A stretch of 64,000 bases of DNA from Candidatus Hydrogenedentota bacterium (GCA_029552745.1 JAKPDK010000070.1:468813-532812), one strand, 5' to 3'. Shown: positions 44,862 through 54,837, numbered from the stretch's first letter. The notes: generated by a model not told the origin, from the sequence alone. Made by a program: numbers and translations.

Positions 44862-46373
44862 TCACTTCGTGCTTCTAATGGCGAGATATTTGTTTAAAGC
44901 GTTTAGGTAGGCTCTCACGGCCGCTTCGATAATGTCAGTGCTTGCGCCTGTACCGTTATACAGGGTGCCCTCGATTCGGACAGAGACGTGCGCTTCCCCT
45001 AGTGCATCTTTTCCCGGGGTTGCGGCACGGATATGGAACTCCTCCAATTTGCCCGAAAAACCAATAGCCTCTTCCAAAGCCTGGCAGGCAGCGTCTACGG
45101 GACCGTCTCCGATAGCGGTTTGAATGATTTCTTGGTCCCCTTTACGAAGTTTGACCATTGCCATGGCCGGATTGTGCCCTGCTGTAGTCACTTCCTCTAA
45201 GTGATAGGTCACGAAACTTTCATCCCGCATGGACGCAATAAGAACCCGGAGGTCATCCTCGAAAACCTCCTTTTTCCGGTCTGCTAGCGCGATAAACTTT
45301 TGGTACAGGGTGCTGAGTTCAGTCTCAGTCAGCTTAAATCCCAATTCCTCACATTTCTTAGCTAGCCCGTGTTTACCGCTATGTTTTCCGAGCACGAGCT
45401 CGCTCCGGCTCCTTCCGACAGATTCTGGTGTCATAATTTCATAGGTTATGCGGCTGGCAATAACACCATGTTGGTGAATCCCGGCCTCATGGGCAAATGC
45501 ATTTCTACCAACAATAGGTTTGTTGTAAGGAACAACCAGTCCGGTTATGTTGCTTAACATGCGGCTGGACTTGTATATCTCTTCGGTCACCACATTTGTA
45601 AAATAAGGGTAAACGTTATTCCTTATCTTAAAGGCCATTACGACTTCTTCCAGGGAAGTATTACCGGCTCGTTCACCGATTCCGTTTACAGTACACTCAA
45701 CCTGTCGGGCACCACCTCGAACTGCTGCGAGGGCGTTCGCTACGGCCAAGCCAAGATCATTATGATTGTGACTGGAAAAGACAACGTGCGCCGGCGCATT
45801 GACCTTTGCGATGATGTACCGGAACATTTCTTCGATTTCGCCCGGTGTTGTGTAGCCGACCGTGTCGGGGAGATTTATGACGTCAGCACCTGCTGAGATA
45901 GCAGTTTTTACCACCTCTGTTAAATAATCCCAGTCGCTGCGCGTAGCGTCTTCCGCGGAAAACTCAACTCGCTCGACCAGGCTTTTTGCCAAGGCTACTG
46001 CTTCTCCCGTTCGGTCTAGAACCTGTTGTCTGGTCATGCGTAATTTGTGTTCCAAATGGATATCGGATGTGGCAATGAATGTATGAAGTACGGGCTTTTT
46101 AGCTGGTTCAAGCGCTCGAGCGGCGCACTCAATATCTCCCTTCACCGCTCGTGCCAAGGCGGCTACTTTACAGTTTGTAATCATTGCTGCCACTTTCCTG
46201 ACTCCCTCGAATTCCTGTTCAGATGCGACAGGAAAGCCAGCTTCCATAGTATCGACATTTAGACGCTCCAACTGGGCTGCCATTTCCAGTTTTTCCGCGA
46301 CATTCATACTGGCTCCGGGGGACTGTTCCCCATCGCGCAGGGTGGTATCGAATATTTCTACTCTATCCGGCAT
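44862..46373 (-). CDS. leuA: 2-isopropylmalate synthase
   Basis: A 503-residue enzyme condensing 2-ketoisovalerate with acetyl-CoA, the first committed step of leucine synthesis. The DRE-TIM catalytic motif [12 protein letters not shown] is at residues 9-20, the metal-binding [12 protein letters not shown] near 205, and the glycine loop [19 protein letters not shown] near 230. The C-terminal regulatory domain (about 390-503) is present, so leucine feedback is likely. The length and NHND pattern favour LeuA over homocitrate or citramalate synthase. No leader peptide rich in Leu codons is visible upstream. Terminator follows directly. Confidence 0.95.
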   Translation of the reverse strand: MPDRVEIFDTTLRDGEQSPGASMNVAEKLEMAAQLERLNVDTMEAGFPVASEQEFEGVRKVAAMITNCKVAALARAVKGDIECAARALEPAKKPVLHTFIATSDIHLEHKLRMTRQQVLDRTGEAVALAKSLVERVEFSAEDATRSDWDYLTEVVKTAISAGADVINLPDTVGYTTPGEIEEMFRYIIAKVNAPAHVVFSSHNHNDLGLAVANALAAVRGGARQVECTVNGIGERAGNTSLEEVVMAFKIRNNVYPYFTNVVTEEIYKSSRMLSNITGLVVPYNKPIVGRNAFAHEAGIHQHGVIASRITYEIMTPESVGRSRSELVLGKHSGKHGLAKKCEELGFKLTETELSTLYQKFIALADRKKEVFEDDLRVLIASMRDESFVTYHLEEVTTAGHNPAMAMVKLRKGDQEIIQTAIGDGPVDAACQALEEAIGFSGKLEEFHIRAATPGKDALGEAHVSVRIEGTLYNGTGASTDIIEAAVRAYLNALNKYLAIRSTK

Positions 46374-46562
46374 GATGCCTCCTGTGTTAGACTATGCGAT
46401 GACTTTGTCACATGGATTTATCAAACTAGTTCCAAAAAACAAGTCACTTTGCATTAGAGCTGAAAAACATACAACATAAGGTTACCATCGGAAGAACGTA
46501 TATTCAAACTGAACCCTGATGTTTTTACCCCTCTGCTCAATTATAAAGGTAAACTTATACTG

Positions 46563-47147
46563 ATGACATACAATCATCCGAAGCTGGTTCGACGGAAATT
46601 ATTGCTTGCACTTTATAATCGATACTTAAAAGATCCGCTCGAAATGCTGTCTCCGGAAGATGTTTTGAGCGAGAGCGGCATTGCGCGTGAGGATCTTTTG
46701 GCGAACATTCATTATCTCCATGACAGGGGTTTGGTGGAACTTATGGTCGGGTACAATCCTCCCTTGTTTGCTGCAGCGCGAATAACCGCCGATGGGATTG
46801 ACTTAATAGAGAACCAGTTTGAGTTCAACTTGAGGTTTCCGCCGGAACCGAGCGAGTTGGAAGTCAACGCCGCGTCTATACCCTATCTTTGCGAGCGTCT
46901 GGTCGAGGAGGCAGATTTTTCGCCACTGGACGGGGAAAAGAGAAGAACGTTACTCCGAGATGTGCAGTATCTTCGTGATGAACTTTCTCGTCCCGTTCAT
47001 CGCTGGCGACTTTACGTATTAGAAAGCCTCTTAGACTGGATAGATTCTCATTTTGAGGGAATAGAAGAAGGCTCCGCCGTTCATCTTCCCAGTCTTTGTC
47101 GATTAAGGGACGCCATACGCGCTCAATTTGGCAGCCAAAAGATGTAG
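46563..47147 (+). CDS. Winged-helix-like protein of unknown function
   Basis: A 194-residue soluble protein. The N-terminal 75 residues read as a winged helix-turn-helix (KLLLALYNRYLKDPLEMLSP, then EDLLANIHYLHDRGLVELMV and ITADGIDLIE), the layout of archaeal-type and DUF-class DNA-binding wings. The remainder is helical with a GEKRRTLLRDVQYLRDELSR segment and no catalytic motif. It could be a transcription factor or a scaffold using the same fold. It stands alone between divergent leuA and the convergent HDOD gene, which ends 8 bases away. Confidence 0.7.
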   Translation: MTYNHPKLVRRKLLLALYNRYLKDPLEMLSPEDVLSESGIAREDLLANIHYLHDRGLVELMVGYNPPLFAAARITADGIDLIENQFEFNLRFPPEPSELEVNAASIPYLCERLVEEADFSPLDGEKRRTLLRDVQYLRDELSRPVHRWRLYVLESLLDWIDSHFEGIEEGSAVHLPSLCRLRDAIRAQFGSQKM

Positions 47148-47155
47148 TTATCGCA

Positions 47156-48034
47156 TCAAGTGCTAGTTAGAATGCCTAACATAGTATCGATCCGGTCGCG
47201 TGATTCACGGACATTCTTTGAAATTTGAGAAATGATTTCTTCGCTAAGCCCAAGGGTTCCCATGCTAACATCGGGTTTATCCGGTGGTCTCCCGTTGGAC
47301 GTCTCTCCCATTTCCGCTTGGTATGCCAAATAGTCAGCCACTATGGTAACATGGACAACCCCATCTCCTTCGGAAGGCTCAACCACACCGTGGTGACCGC
47401 GCATGGCGGCTATCACGTTGGAAGGCAAATTCCAATATTCGCCTAGGCTTGCTCCTGATTCTCCGTGGTCCAGACCCAGTTCATTCTGTTCCACTTCAAA
47501 GACCAGGGCTCCACTTTCGCGGGCTTTTCGGACAACTTCTTCATATCTTGAAGGAATGACAAGGTCGAAACATACTTTACCTAGATCGTGCAGTAAGCCG
47601 GCAGTATAGTATCCGTTTTGGATAGGATATCTCTTGATTCGACTAATCCGCTCCGCGAGAATAGCCGTTGCGATGGAATGACGCCAAAGTTGGACCCGGT
47701 CGAAACAGCTTCGACTTGTAGGCAAGATTTTAAAGGCAGTTGCAGTGAGAACGAGGTCTCTAACTTTTGTAAATCCTAGCAGAACAACAGCATCTAGGAT
47801 GCTTGAAATATTTCGGTTAAAACCATAGTAGGCGGAATTTACCAATCGGAGCAGCGAAGCGGAAAGGCTTTGGTCTACGGCAATGTGCTTTGCTAGGTCA
47901 AGGGCTGATACATCCGGGTTCGCCGCATCCTCCATTATTTTAATAACCAGCGCCGGTAAGGTGGGCAAGTTCTGGATGGCAGCCAGGGCATCCCGGATGC
48001 TTGCTGCTTCGTTGTTGGGAAAAACCCGTGTCAC
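47156..48034 (-). CDS. HDOD-domain signalling protein
   Basis: A 292-residue protein that is one HDOD domain with a short C-terminal tail. The opening region (LPTLPALVIKIMEDAANPDV, then SLSASLLRLVNSAYYGFNRN) is diagnostic. Partial HD-like residues remain in LLHDLGKVCFDLVIP and in LDHGESGASLGEYWNLP with a following GHHGV. HDOD proteins link to nucleotide signalling and stress pathways, often without phosphodiesterase activity. The start is a GTG. A possible 46-codon ORF ends 3 bases upstream. Confidence 0.88.
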   Translation of the reverse strand: MTRVFPNNEAASIRDALAAIQNLPTLPALVIKIMEDAANPDVSALDLAKHIAVDQSLSASLLRLVNSAYYGFNRNISSILDAVVLLGFTKVRDLVLTATAFKILPTSRSCFDRVQLWRHSIATAILAERISRIKRYPIQNGYYTAGLLHDLGKVCFDLVIPSRYEEVVRKARESGALVFEVEQNELGLDHGESGASLGEYWNLPSNVIAAMRGHHGVVEPSEGDGVVHVTIVADYLAYQAEMGETSNGRPPDKPDVSMGTLGLSEEIISQISKNVRESRDRIDTMLGILTST

Positions 48035-48037
48035 ATG

Positions 48038-48178
48038 TTATGTCCTCTTTATGTTATTAAAGAACCTTAGGAATGCAATGGCCACGTCAAGCCCAAAAAT
48101 CAGGTTAGGGTCAACGCTTTCAGTTGCTTTTTCCAAACATATGCGGCGGGTTAAAAGTACTGTGTGGTGAAAAACCAT
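48038..48178 (-). CDS. Possible 46-residue small protein upstream of the HDOD gene
   Basis: A short frame beginning at ATG 48178 with GAGG six bases upstream and ending at TAA 48038, three bases before the HDOD GTG. The peptide starts MVFHHTVLLTRR and ends in a mildly amphipathic helix (DVAIAFLRFFNNIKRT). The good ribosome binding site and tight spacing fit a translated leader coupled to HDOD translation. I recognise no family, and a chance ORF is possible. Confidence 0.35.
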   Translation of the reverse strand: MVFHHTVLLTRRICLEKATESVDPNLIFGLDVAIAFLRFFNNIKRT

Positions 48179-48251
48179 GGTGTTCCTCGTAAGCCCCGTT
48201 CGTGGTTTGTGTCGTTTGTAAAAAAGTACCGTATCTCGAACCTCTCCGCCC

Positions 48252-48809
48252 CTATTTATTGCCTATGATGCCAATTTTGCCATCATCGGTCTCGTATTTT
48301 TGTCCTGGGCGCATGTACTTCAGACGTTCTTCAAAGAATATTCTCTGAATAGCTGGAAGCGCCCGAGGAGAGTAGTTGCTGGCTTTGAGTATCCCTTCGT
48401 AAATAGTCCAGCGGTTTTGGCATTCACCATCTACAATTAGGGCGTTTCTATCACGATCATGGCTTGTACCGGCTTTCTTATATTCCCTGCCTGTTAGGAT
48501 GTAGACAAGGCCATTTTTTCTTTCCCAAGCAAATCCCGTATCGAGAAAGGCGCTCAGAAGTTCATGACGTGCCGCCCGTGTCCGGACAGCTTGAATAATC
48601 GGTTCGGTATCAACTACCACCCCATCCCGATTCTGCAGACGTATTTCTCGGTTGTTCTCAGCCACTGCCTGTTCGATTTCGCGAGCGACTTCTCGGAGTG
48701 CTTGCTCGGACACTTCTTTATAATCAGGCTTTAAACTTGTGAAGGCTCCGGTAAGATTTTGGCAACCGCACGCCAAAGCTATCAGTATTAATCCAGCGAT
48801 GTACCTCAC
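48252..48809 (-). CDS. Putative lipoprotein, unknown function
   Basis: A 185-residue protein starting at GTG 48809, where AAGGAG precedes at good spacing; the frame is open into the upstream gene, but only this start gives a signal sequence. Residues 1-16 (MRYIAGLILIALACGC) end in a lipobox with the lipidated Cys at position 16. The mature part is charged, with a coiled helical start (SEQALREVAREIEQAVAEN) and a compact alpha/beta remainder. I recognise no family with confidence. It follows the diguanylate-cyclase-like gene by 13 bases. Confidence 0.75.
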   Translation of the reverse strand: MRYIAGLILIALACGCQNLTGAFTSLKPDYKEVSEQALREVAREIEQAVAENNREIRLQNRDGVVVDTEPIIQAVRTRAARHELLSAFLDTGFAWERKNGLVYILTGREYKKAGTSHDRDRNALIVDGECQNRWTIYEGILKASNYSPRALPAIQRIFFEERLKYMRPGQKYETDDGKIGIIGNK

Positions 48810-48822
48810 TCCTACTCTCCTT

Positions 48823-50373
48823 TCATTCAGGTTGTCCAACAACCACCTGGTTTTTGCCGTTACGTTTCGCGACGTACAGGGCCCCATCCGCCGTGCGTAT
48901 AAGGGCCTCCTGATCCATCATCCGGTCGTGGTCAAGCGTCGCCAAACCGATACTTGCCGTGACAACATAATTCGTTGGAAGTCCAGGATACGGGGGACGC
49001 GATAGTTCTGTCAACAGTCTGCAAGCTTGTGAGTAGGCGCCTTCTAAGTTGGTTTGCGGCATAATAACCACAATTTCCTCTCCCCCGTACCGGGCAGCCA
49101 CGTCGCTTTTCCTAATCATTCTCAAGATTCTTTGGGACATTTCCCGAAGAACAGCGTCGCCTTGAAGATGGCCGAACGTGTCGTTAACTTTTTTGAAATC
49201 ATCGATGTCGATGAGTATCACAGACAAAGGATGACGATAGCGCCGGGCTCGTTCAAATTCCCGGTCGAGAGTTTCGCGGAATGCGCGATGGTTCCTCAAC
49301 CCCGTTAAGTCGTCAGTTATTGCCAAATGCTCTAATCGTTCGTTGGCTCGTTGGATAGTATCAAAGAGGTAGGCGCGTTCGATAGCGTTAGCTGCAGCCT
49401 CCGCCACAATTTCACAAAAGCTAATGTCTCGCGGGGTGAACGCACCACGTGATCTTGCTGCGCGCAAGAGCAGGGAGCCGGCATTGATGTCGTGCAAAAC
49501 AATGGGTACTACGAGAATGGAGCGTATGTTGGCTTTGCGTAAGTCATTTCTGCAGGATTCCATGAGTGGGTCCGACTCAGCATCTTCAATGGTTACAGTG
49601 CGCTCCGTTTCTAAAGCGCGGCATATTTCGGGGTACTTTGACAAATCGATAAGTAGGTCGTTTAGGCGCGCATTGTCGTGAGATGCAAGAACATTTCCAG
49701 TTCGGGCACCATTCCAGATCCGAACAACGCTGCAACGGTCTGTTTCCATGATCTGGGCAATTTGCTCGACGAAGACAAAGAGGACGTCATGGCACCGCCG
49801 TTTTGACGAGATCGCCTTCAGTATTTCCAGCACTCCCTGCAAATCATGTTTCTCTAACGCGGCATTTTGTTCTTTTCGCGCCAGGTGATCTAGTAATGCC
49901 GATGTCATGCGCAACAGGTTGACATAGTCTTGCGCTGTACCCTGTTCCACCTTGGGTGTTTCATCAAACATGCTATCGGTGTCCCGTGCGAGGCAGTTCA
50001 GGGTTTTCCGAACAGTGGCTTTGTCATTTGTCCAACACGCACGGAAGGTATTTTCCAATACTTGGGCAGCCAGTAGGATATGCACATGTGGGGATGCGAA
50101 GAGGATAATTCTGTCTGCATTCTGAGCAAAAGATGCCCCGTCTTTTGTTCTAAATTCTGACGTCTTCTCGCCTGTATTTTTCAGAGGCTTGACGAAAATG
50201 CGTATCGCGGCGTCCTGATTCTTTTCACGGACTCGTTTTGCGGTCTGTTCATCCATGAGGAGTACACTTTGGGAAACACTATGCTCTAATGCGAAGCGTA
50301 TGGTCTCTTCGAGCAATAACTCAAATGTCTGAAGATCATCAAAAAAGGTAATATTGCTGCTTTTGCGTTCCAT
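48823..50373 (-). CDS. GAF-GGDEF diguanylate cyclase
   Basis: A 516-residue soluble signalling protein. The first 165 residues form a domain I do not recognise. A GAF sensor domain follows (about 180-335, EIDRCSVVRIWNGART-like core). The GGDEF domain (about 350-510) has ILIDIDDFKKVNDTFGH and the active-site form GGEEI near residue 429, so cyclic di-GMP synthesis is expected. No RxxD inhibitory site is obvious just before it (the pre-site reads RKSDVAARYGGEE). The protein lacks a membrane span. The lipoprotein and HDOD genes lie downstream on the same strand. Confidence 0.9.
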   Translation of the reverse strand: MERKSSNITFFDDLQTFELLLEETIRFALEHSVSQSVLLMDEQTAKRVREKNQDAAIRIFVKPLKNTGEKTSEFRTKDGASFAQNADRIILFASPHVHILLAAQVLENTFRACWTNDKATVRKTLNCLARDTDSMFDETPKVEQGTAQDYVNLLRMTSALLDHLARKEQNAALEKHDLQGVLEILKAISSKRRCHDVLFVFVEQIAQIMETDRCSVVRIWNGARTGNVLASHDNARLNDLLIDLSKYPEICRALETERTVTIEDAESDPLMESCRNDLRKANIRSILVVPIVLHDINAGSLLLRAARSRGAFTPRDISFCEIVAEAAANAIERAYLFDTIQRANERLEHLAITDDLTGLRNHRAFRETLDREFERARRYRHPLSVILIDIDDFKKVNDTFGHLQGDAVLREMSQRILRMIRKSDVAARYGGEEIVVIMPQTNLEGAYSQACRLLTELSRPPYPGLPTNYVVTASIGLATLDHDRMMDQEALIRTADGALYVAKRNGKNQVVVGQPE

Positions 50374-50436
50374 CTTATTTCCGTTTTTGTTTACGTTTAC
50401 GTATCGTCGTTTTCTTTGTATGATTGGTGTCGGTTT

Positions 50437-51690
50437 TTAGGACGGTGCGCCAGTGTTGTCTTGAGGTGACGCTTCCGAACTGGGTTGAAATGTCTCAACG
50501 ATTTCTACGGGGGTTGCACGAACGACCAAGTCATAGAGTTCTTCAACGTCTTCCCGTTTGAGTCGTGCGCAACCATGAGAATAGTAGCCTCCGACAGTCT
50601 CAGGCCGTATGGTTCCGTGGATTCCCAAATCGGTAGGAAGACCTTCTTCTAAGGGAATCAGGGGCATCCACCGAGTTCCCAGTTCGTTACGCGGATCTCC
50701 AGGAGGTATTTCTCCTTCTCCCGGTTTGAACCATGAAGGATCTTTTTGTTTATTGCCGATTTTAAATTTACCCAATGCGGTTTCATGACCAGGCATTCCG
50801 AGACCAACAACGTACATCTTGAATAATCCATCTTTATCCATTAGAAAAAGTCGACATTTTGACCGTTCAATGACAATATAAAAGTCCTTCGGCGTGTATT
50901 TTAGTCTTTGTCCCACAGATAGCGTTGCGTTTTCGGACAAACCGTTGGCTCGGGTGAGTAACCCCAGTGTCGTATTTAGTTTCAAACCTATATTGATCAG
51001 CGTGTCCCCTTTTTGAACCGTGTATATCATGCTTTCGGGGGTAGGCTGAGGTGAGAAAATGAGGGCTACGTTGAGGTCTCCTAATTCTTTTGCAGCTTTT
51101 TCCCATTCCTCGCTCCCCCACGTTGCTTTGGAGCACGCTTTTCTGAAGAAATCGCGAGCTGCAATCAGCTCATCTTGGGCTTTGTGAACCTTTCCCAAGC
51201 CAGCTAACGCGGGAGCATGGAATTCTGCGGGCGCCGAATCGATGACTTTTCGGAAAATCGCTGCTGCTTCATCATTTTTGCCTGCCTGAAGCATGGTCTC
51301 GCCGAGTTCAATAGCGATTCGAGGGCGATCGGGCTGGTTTTCCGAAGTATCATAAGCTTTCTGGAGCAAATCGATCGCAGTGCCTAGGTTTTCTCGGATT
51401 TTTTCAGTTTGCGCCAGGAGTTCAAGTGTAGCTGTGGGAAGTCTTCCTTGTCTTGCAAGGTTGATTAAGGGGTCGATAATTTTGGCTGCTTCCTCTTTTT
51501 TCCCTTGGTCAAGCAGCTGCAAAGCCAATTTAATGTCATCTTGAGATTTTACGTCACTGGAATCTAAAGCGGTGTCTTTTGAGAAAATCTTCAAATACTG
51601 TATCGCCCAAAAGAGGACAACGATGGAAAGAAAAACAATGACAACAACTTTAACTAGACCGAAGTCTTTTTTTGATCGGGTCATGGTCAA
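50437..51690 (-). CDS. LysM / L,D-transpeptidase (YkuD) with TPR region
   Basis: A 417-residue protein anchored by an N-terminal membrane span (about 12-30, VKVVVIVFLSIVVLFWAIQYL). The periplasmic part has TPR-like repeats (about 50-205), a LysM domain (about 222-270, YTVQKGDTLINIGLKL) that binds peptidoglycan, and a YkuD catalytic domain (about 275-400). The active-site motif is YYSHGCARLKREDV with catalytic Cys near 373 and an earlier LGIHGTIRPE. It makes 3-3 cross-links or attaches proteins to the wall. The start overlaps the stop codon of the upstream kinase gene (ATGA). Confidence 0.92.
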   Translation of the reverse strand: MTMTRSKKDFGLVKVVVIVFLSIVVLFWAIQYLKIFSKDTALDSSDVKSQDDIKLALQLLDQGKKEEAAKIIDPLINLARQGRLPTATLELLAQTEKIRENLGTAIDLLQKAYDTSENQPDRPRIAIELGETMLQAGKNDEAAAIFRKVIDSAPAEFHAPALAGLGKVHKAQDELIAARDFFRKACSKATWGSEEWEKAAKELGDLNVALIFSPQPTPESMIYTVQKGDTLINIGLKLNTTLGLLTRANGLSENATLSVGQRLKYTPKDFYIVIERSKCRLFLMDKDGLFKMYVVGLGMPGHETALGKFKIGNKQKDPSWFKPGEGEIPPGDPRNELGTRWMPLIPLEEGLPTDLGIHGTIRPETVGGYYSHGCARLKREDVEELYDLVVRATPVEIVETFQPSSEASPQDNTGAPS

Positions 51691-52643
51691 ATCCGTGATT
51701 CCGCCAAGCGCGTCAAGTCAAGCAGTAGTTCAGTAGCTGATTGATACCGCCTGTCCGGATGTTTACGCAAAGCTTTCAAAATAATGCGGTCAAGAGCAGG
51801 GGTAATTGATGGGTTGTACTTCGAAGGCAGCTCAAACTTGTAACTACTGCTCCGAAGCTGCCGTACAAGCTCGTTCTTGTCGGTCGCAGAACAGGGATGT
51901 TTTCCGGTGAAGAGTTCATACATTACAATTCCGAAAGAAAAAATGTCGGAACGTGCATCCAGTGACCCGTTGGCTAGTTGCTCGGGACTCATGTATTTTC
52001 TGGTTCCTCCTGTTTCCCGTAGTCGCCGTGTGCGCCAACTGGCATCAGACTTTGATAAACCGAAATCCACAATCTTAACTTTCTGTAAATCACGGGAAAT
52101 TAAGAAGTTATGTGGTTTGATGTCTCTATGAACTACTTTGTTCTGATGAAGATAATCGAGACCTCTACATAACCGAGTAATAATATCAAGCATTTGCGCC
52201 ATGGTAAGGTCGCGGTCTTGAATGTGTTTCATGAGGTTATGGCCATCGATATACTCCATAATGAGGCAGCGTCGGATATTTCCATTCACGTCCTCTTGTT
52301 CCACAATCTCATTATGAAGCCGGACGATGTTTTCATGTTCCAGAGAGGCGGCTATCAGAATCTCCCGACCAAGATAGTCCCTTTTTCTTCTTTTTTTGTC
52401 AACGTCGTAACGTCTATCGAGGACTTTGATGGCAACGGTGATGTCTCTTTGTCTATCTATCGCTTTGTACACAGTGCCCATTCCCCCTCTTCCGATGGGC
52501 GCCACGATTTCATAGGGTCCAACATGGGTCAATTCCAACGGAATATCATCCGGGTTGGTGGCTTTATCCTCTCCATCGGGTTCAGGGGCTCCCCCCGCTT
52601 TTTTCTCGTTATCCTTTTTTCTAAAAAACCACTTCAAAAACAT
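51687..52643 (-). CDS. Serine/threonine protein kinase (Hanks type), no sensor domain
   Basis: A 318-residue kinase. A short basic then acidic N-terminal tail (WFFRKKDNEKK) precedes the kinase domain at about 41-315. The glycine loop is IGRGGMGTVYKAID, lysine is in VAIKVLD, the catalytic loop is VHRDIKPHNFLI near 171, DFG is in IVDFGLSKSD, and the activation segment contains GGTRKYMSPEQL. No transmembrane or extracellular sensor is present, so input must come from partners. It overlaps the L,D-transpeptidase gene by 4 bases and follows the MoxR gene by 31, which suggests control of wall crosslinking. Confidence 0.94.
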   Translation of the reverse strand: MFLKWFFRKKDNEKKAGGAPEPDGEDKATNPDDIPLELTHVGPYEIVAPIGRGGMGTVYKAIDRQRDITVAIKVLDRRYDVDKKRRKRDYLGREILIAASLEHENIVRLHNEIVEQEDVNGNIRRCLIMEYIDGHNLMKHIQDRDLTMAQMLDIITRLCRGLDYLHQNKVVHRDIKPHNFLISRDLQKVKIVDFGLSKSDASWRTRRLRETGGTRKYMSPEQLANGSLDARSDIFSFGIVMYELFTGKHPCSATDKNELVRQLRSSSYKFELPSKYNPSITPALDRIILKALRKHPDRRYQSATELLLDLTRLAESRI

Positions 52644-52674
52644 TTGCGTTCACCACTTTTCCGATTTGCCATTC

Positions 52675-53631
52675 CTAGCTTTTCTCTATCCAGCTGCCTG
52701 TTGGAACAGACACTTCTGAAATTATATCACGTAAGACGCTATAACTTGTCACCCTTCGGAGTCTGCTTTCTGGGTTAAGTATCAGTCGATGTTCGAGGAT
52801 AGGATGTGCCAATGCTTTGACGTCATCAGGTATGGCATAGCTTCGACCTTGAACGGCAGCGAAAGCTTGCGTTGCGCGAAACAGGGCCAGGGTCGCACGA
52901 GGACTTGCTCCCACAGTCAGGTGTGCTGAATCGCGAGTTCTTGCTATAAGGCGAAGCATGTATTCCCGCACTTTTTCATGAACCGTGATTTCTCTAACAG
53001 CGGCTTGCATTCTCCTGATCGTCACGGGGTCCGTAACTGCTTGAAGGGTGTCTAGAGGGTGGCTAGTTCGCTGTCTTTCTATCATTTCGGCTTCGGCGAT
53101 TAAGCTGGGATATCCCATACTGAGTCGCATCATAAACCGGTCTAATTGGGCTTCAGGCAAGGGGAAAGTCCCTTCATGTTCCACAGGATTCTGAGTTGCA
53201 AACACAATGAAAGGCTGCTCCAGTTTATAGGTTTTCCCATCCACCGAAACTTGTCCTTCTGCCATCGCTTCCAGCAAGGCAGACTGGGTTCGGGGTGTGG
53301 CGCGATTGATTTCGTCTGCAACAACCATTTGCGAAAAAATCGGGCCCGGACGGAATTCAAATTCCTGGGTCTTTTGATTATATACCGAGACGCCGGAAAT
53401 GTCAGACGGTAACAGGTCTGGGGTGCATTGAATACGTGTAAACTTACAACCGGTAGAAATGGCCAGTGCCTTCACCAGAACAGTCTTTGCCGTTCCTGGA
53501 ACATCCTCCATCAACACATGACCGCCCGCAAGTACCGATGTCAAGGCAAGTTTAATCACGTTAGTCTTGTCCAGCACGACTCGAGCAACGTTGGAGATTA
53601 TTGCTTTTATATTGTCTCGAAACTCACCCAT
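52675..53631 (-). CDS. MoxR-family AAA+ ATPase
   Basis: A 318-residue ATPase. Walker A appears as EDVPGTAKTVL near residue 43-53, Walker B as VVADEINRATPRTQSALLEA near 107, and sensor 1 as IVFATQNPVEHEGTFPL near 147. The C-terminal lid is present. MoxR proteins usually act as chaperones with DUF58 and von Willebrand factor A partners for metal insertion or membrane-complex assembly, but neither partner is adjacent here. Instead a kinase and an L,D-transpeptidase follow in the same direction. Confidence 0.93.
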   Translation of the reverse strand: MGEFRDNIKAIISNVARVVLDKTNVIKLALTSVLAGGHVLMEDVPGTAKTVLVKALAISTGCKFTRIQCTPDLLPSDISGVSVYNQKTQEFEFRPGPIFSQMVVADEINRATPRTQSALLEAMAEGQVSVDGKTYKLEQPFIVFATQNPVEHEGTFPLPEAQLDRFMMRLSMGYPSLIAEAEMIERQRTSHPLDTLQAVTDPVTIRRMQAAVREITVHEKVREYMLRLIARTRDSAHLTVGASPRATLALFRATQAFAAVQGRSYAIPDDVKALAHPILEHRLILNPESRLRRVTSYSVLRDIISEVSVPTGSWIEKS

Positions 53632-53825
53632 AACAGTATTTCCTAATGATAAGGATCATACCTTCCAGGACAAGATAACACAACCGACCGTCAGCACCCT
53701 CCGGATTTTTTCATTTTCGTCTTGAGACGGCGCCCTGGCGAAAGAACCCTGATTAACATAGATTACGTCCTGGGGACTTTGTGGAAGGCGTAGGTGTTCA
53801 CAACGAGCGAATACGGACGAAGACT

Positions 53826-54782
53826 TCAGGTCTTTTCCCGGTCTGTTGCAAGAGGCGGCTCGGGAGATAAAGAGGAGATTTTTGTTCTTTCTTCATCAGA
53901 TAATCGGTAATCTAAACACGTCAAACTTTCTGCAAATTGTTCAGTCGTGCTTGCTCCGACGATTGCGGAGGTTACGGCGGGGTGTGAAATTGTCCATGCT
54001 ATCGCAAGCGCGCCCGGGAGTTTACCCGATTCTTCAGCATAGGAAACAAACTTCTTTACAGTACCTTCATAAGTTGGGTCTGAGTAGCGCTTCTTGTACA
54101 TTTCGTTATTGTCTAGTCTGCCTTGTGCGCCGCGCAAATACTTCCCCGTAAGCAGTCCGCCTGCCTGAGGGCTATACACAAGAACTGCCAGGTTCTCTGC
54201 GTGTGCCATCGGGAGTATTTCGACTTCTGCTTGTCGTTTAAGCAGATTATACATGGGTTGAATAGCTACGATAGGGTAAAACCCTTTCACATCACAGACC
54301 CATAATGCTTTCATAACTTGCCATGCTGAGAAATTTGATACTCCCCCATATAAGATCTTTCCTTGCGTAACAAGTATGTCCAATGCCGATAGAGATTCCT
54401 CTAAAGCTGCGTTATCGTCCCAGTGATGAAGATACAATAAGTCAATTCTGTCTGTATGGAGTCGCTTTAGACTTCCTTCAACTGAGCGAAGGATGTGTAA
54501 CTTGGAGCTTCCTCGATCGTTGGGCTTTTCGCTCACGGGAAAATGCACCTTTGTTGCCAAAAATATGTCGTCACGGCATGAAGCGAGAAATCTGCCAACA
54601 ATTTCTTCCGACACTCCCCTGTTGTAGATATTTGCGGTGTCAAACGAGTTAATACCAATGTCCAGTGCCTTCGACATAATTTGGCGGGACTGTTTTTCGT
54701 CAGCTTCCCTACCAAACGTCATCGTGCCCAGGGTAATTTGTGAAATTCTAACCCCTGTCTTACCAAAAAACCGATACTCCAT
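53826..54782 (-). CDS. Aldo/keto reductase
   Basis: A 318-residue NADPH-dependent aldo/keto reductase starting at ATG 54782; the two-codon upstream TTG is less likely. The catalytic tetrad is readable: Asp and Tyr in FDTANIYNRGVSEE, Lys in IFLATKVHF, and His in LLYLHHWDD. The cofactor-binding C-terminus (AIVGASTTEQFAES) is present. It belongs to the class often called oxidoreductase YajO/Tas-like. Substrate unknown. A 194-base gap separates it from MoxR. Confidence 0.92.
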   Translation of the reverse strand: MEYRFFGKTGVRISQITLGTMTFGREADEKQSRQIMSKALDIGINSFDTANIYNRGVSEEIVGRFLASCRDDIFLATKVHFPVSEKPNDRGSSKLHILRSVEGSLKRLHTDRIDLLYLHHWDDNAALEESLSALDILVTQGKILYGGVSNFSAWQVMKALWVCDVKGFYPIVAIQPMYNLLKRQAEVEILPMAHAENLAVLVYSPQAGGLLTGKYLRGAQGRLDNNEMYKKRYSDPTYEGTVKKFVSYAEESGKLPGALAIAWTISHPAVTSAIVGASTTEQFAESLTCLDYRLSDEERTKISSLSPEPPLATDREKT

Positions 54783-54837
54783 GAACAAGAAATCCTACAC
54801 ACTCGACTTAGACTGCAGGTTAGTACACTGGCTGAAA

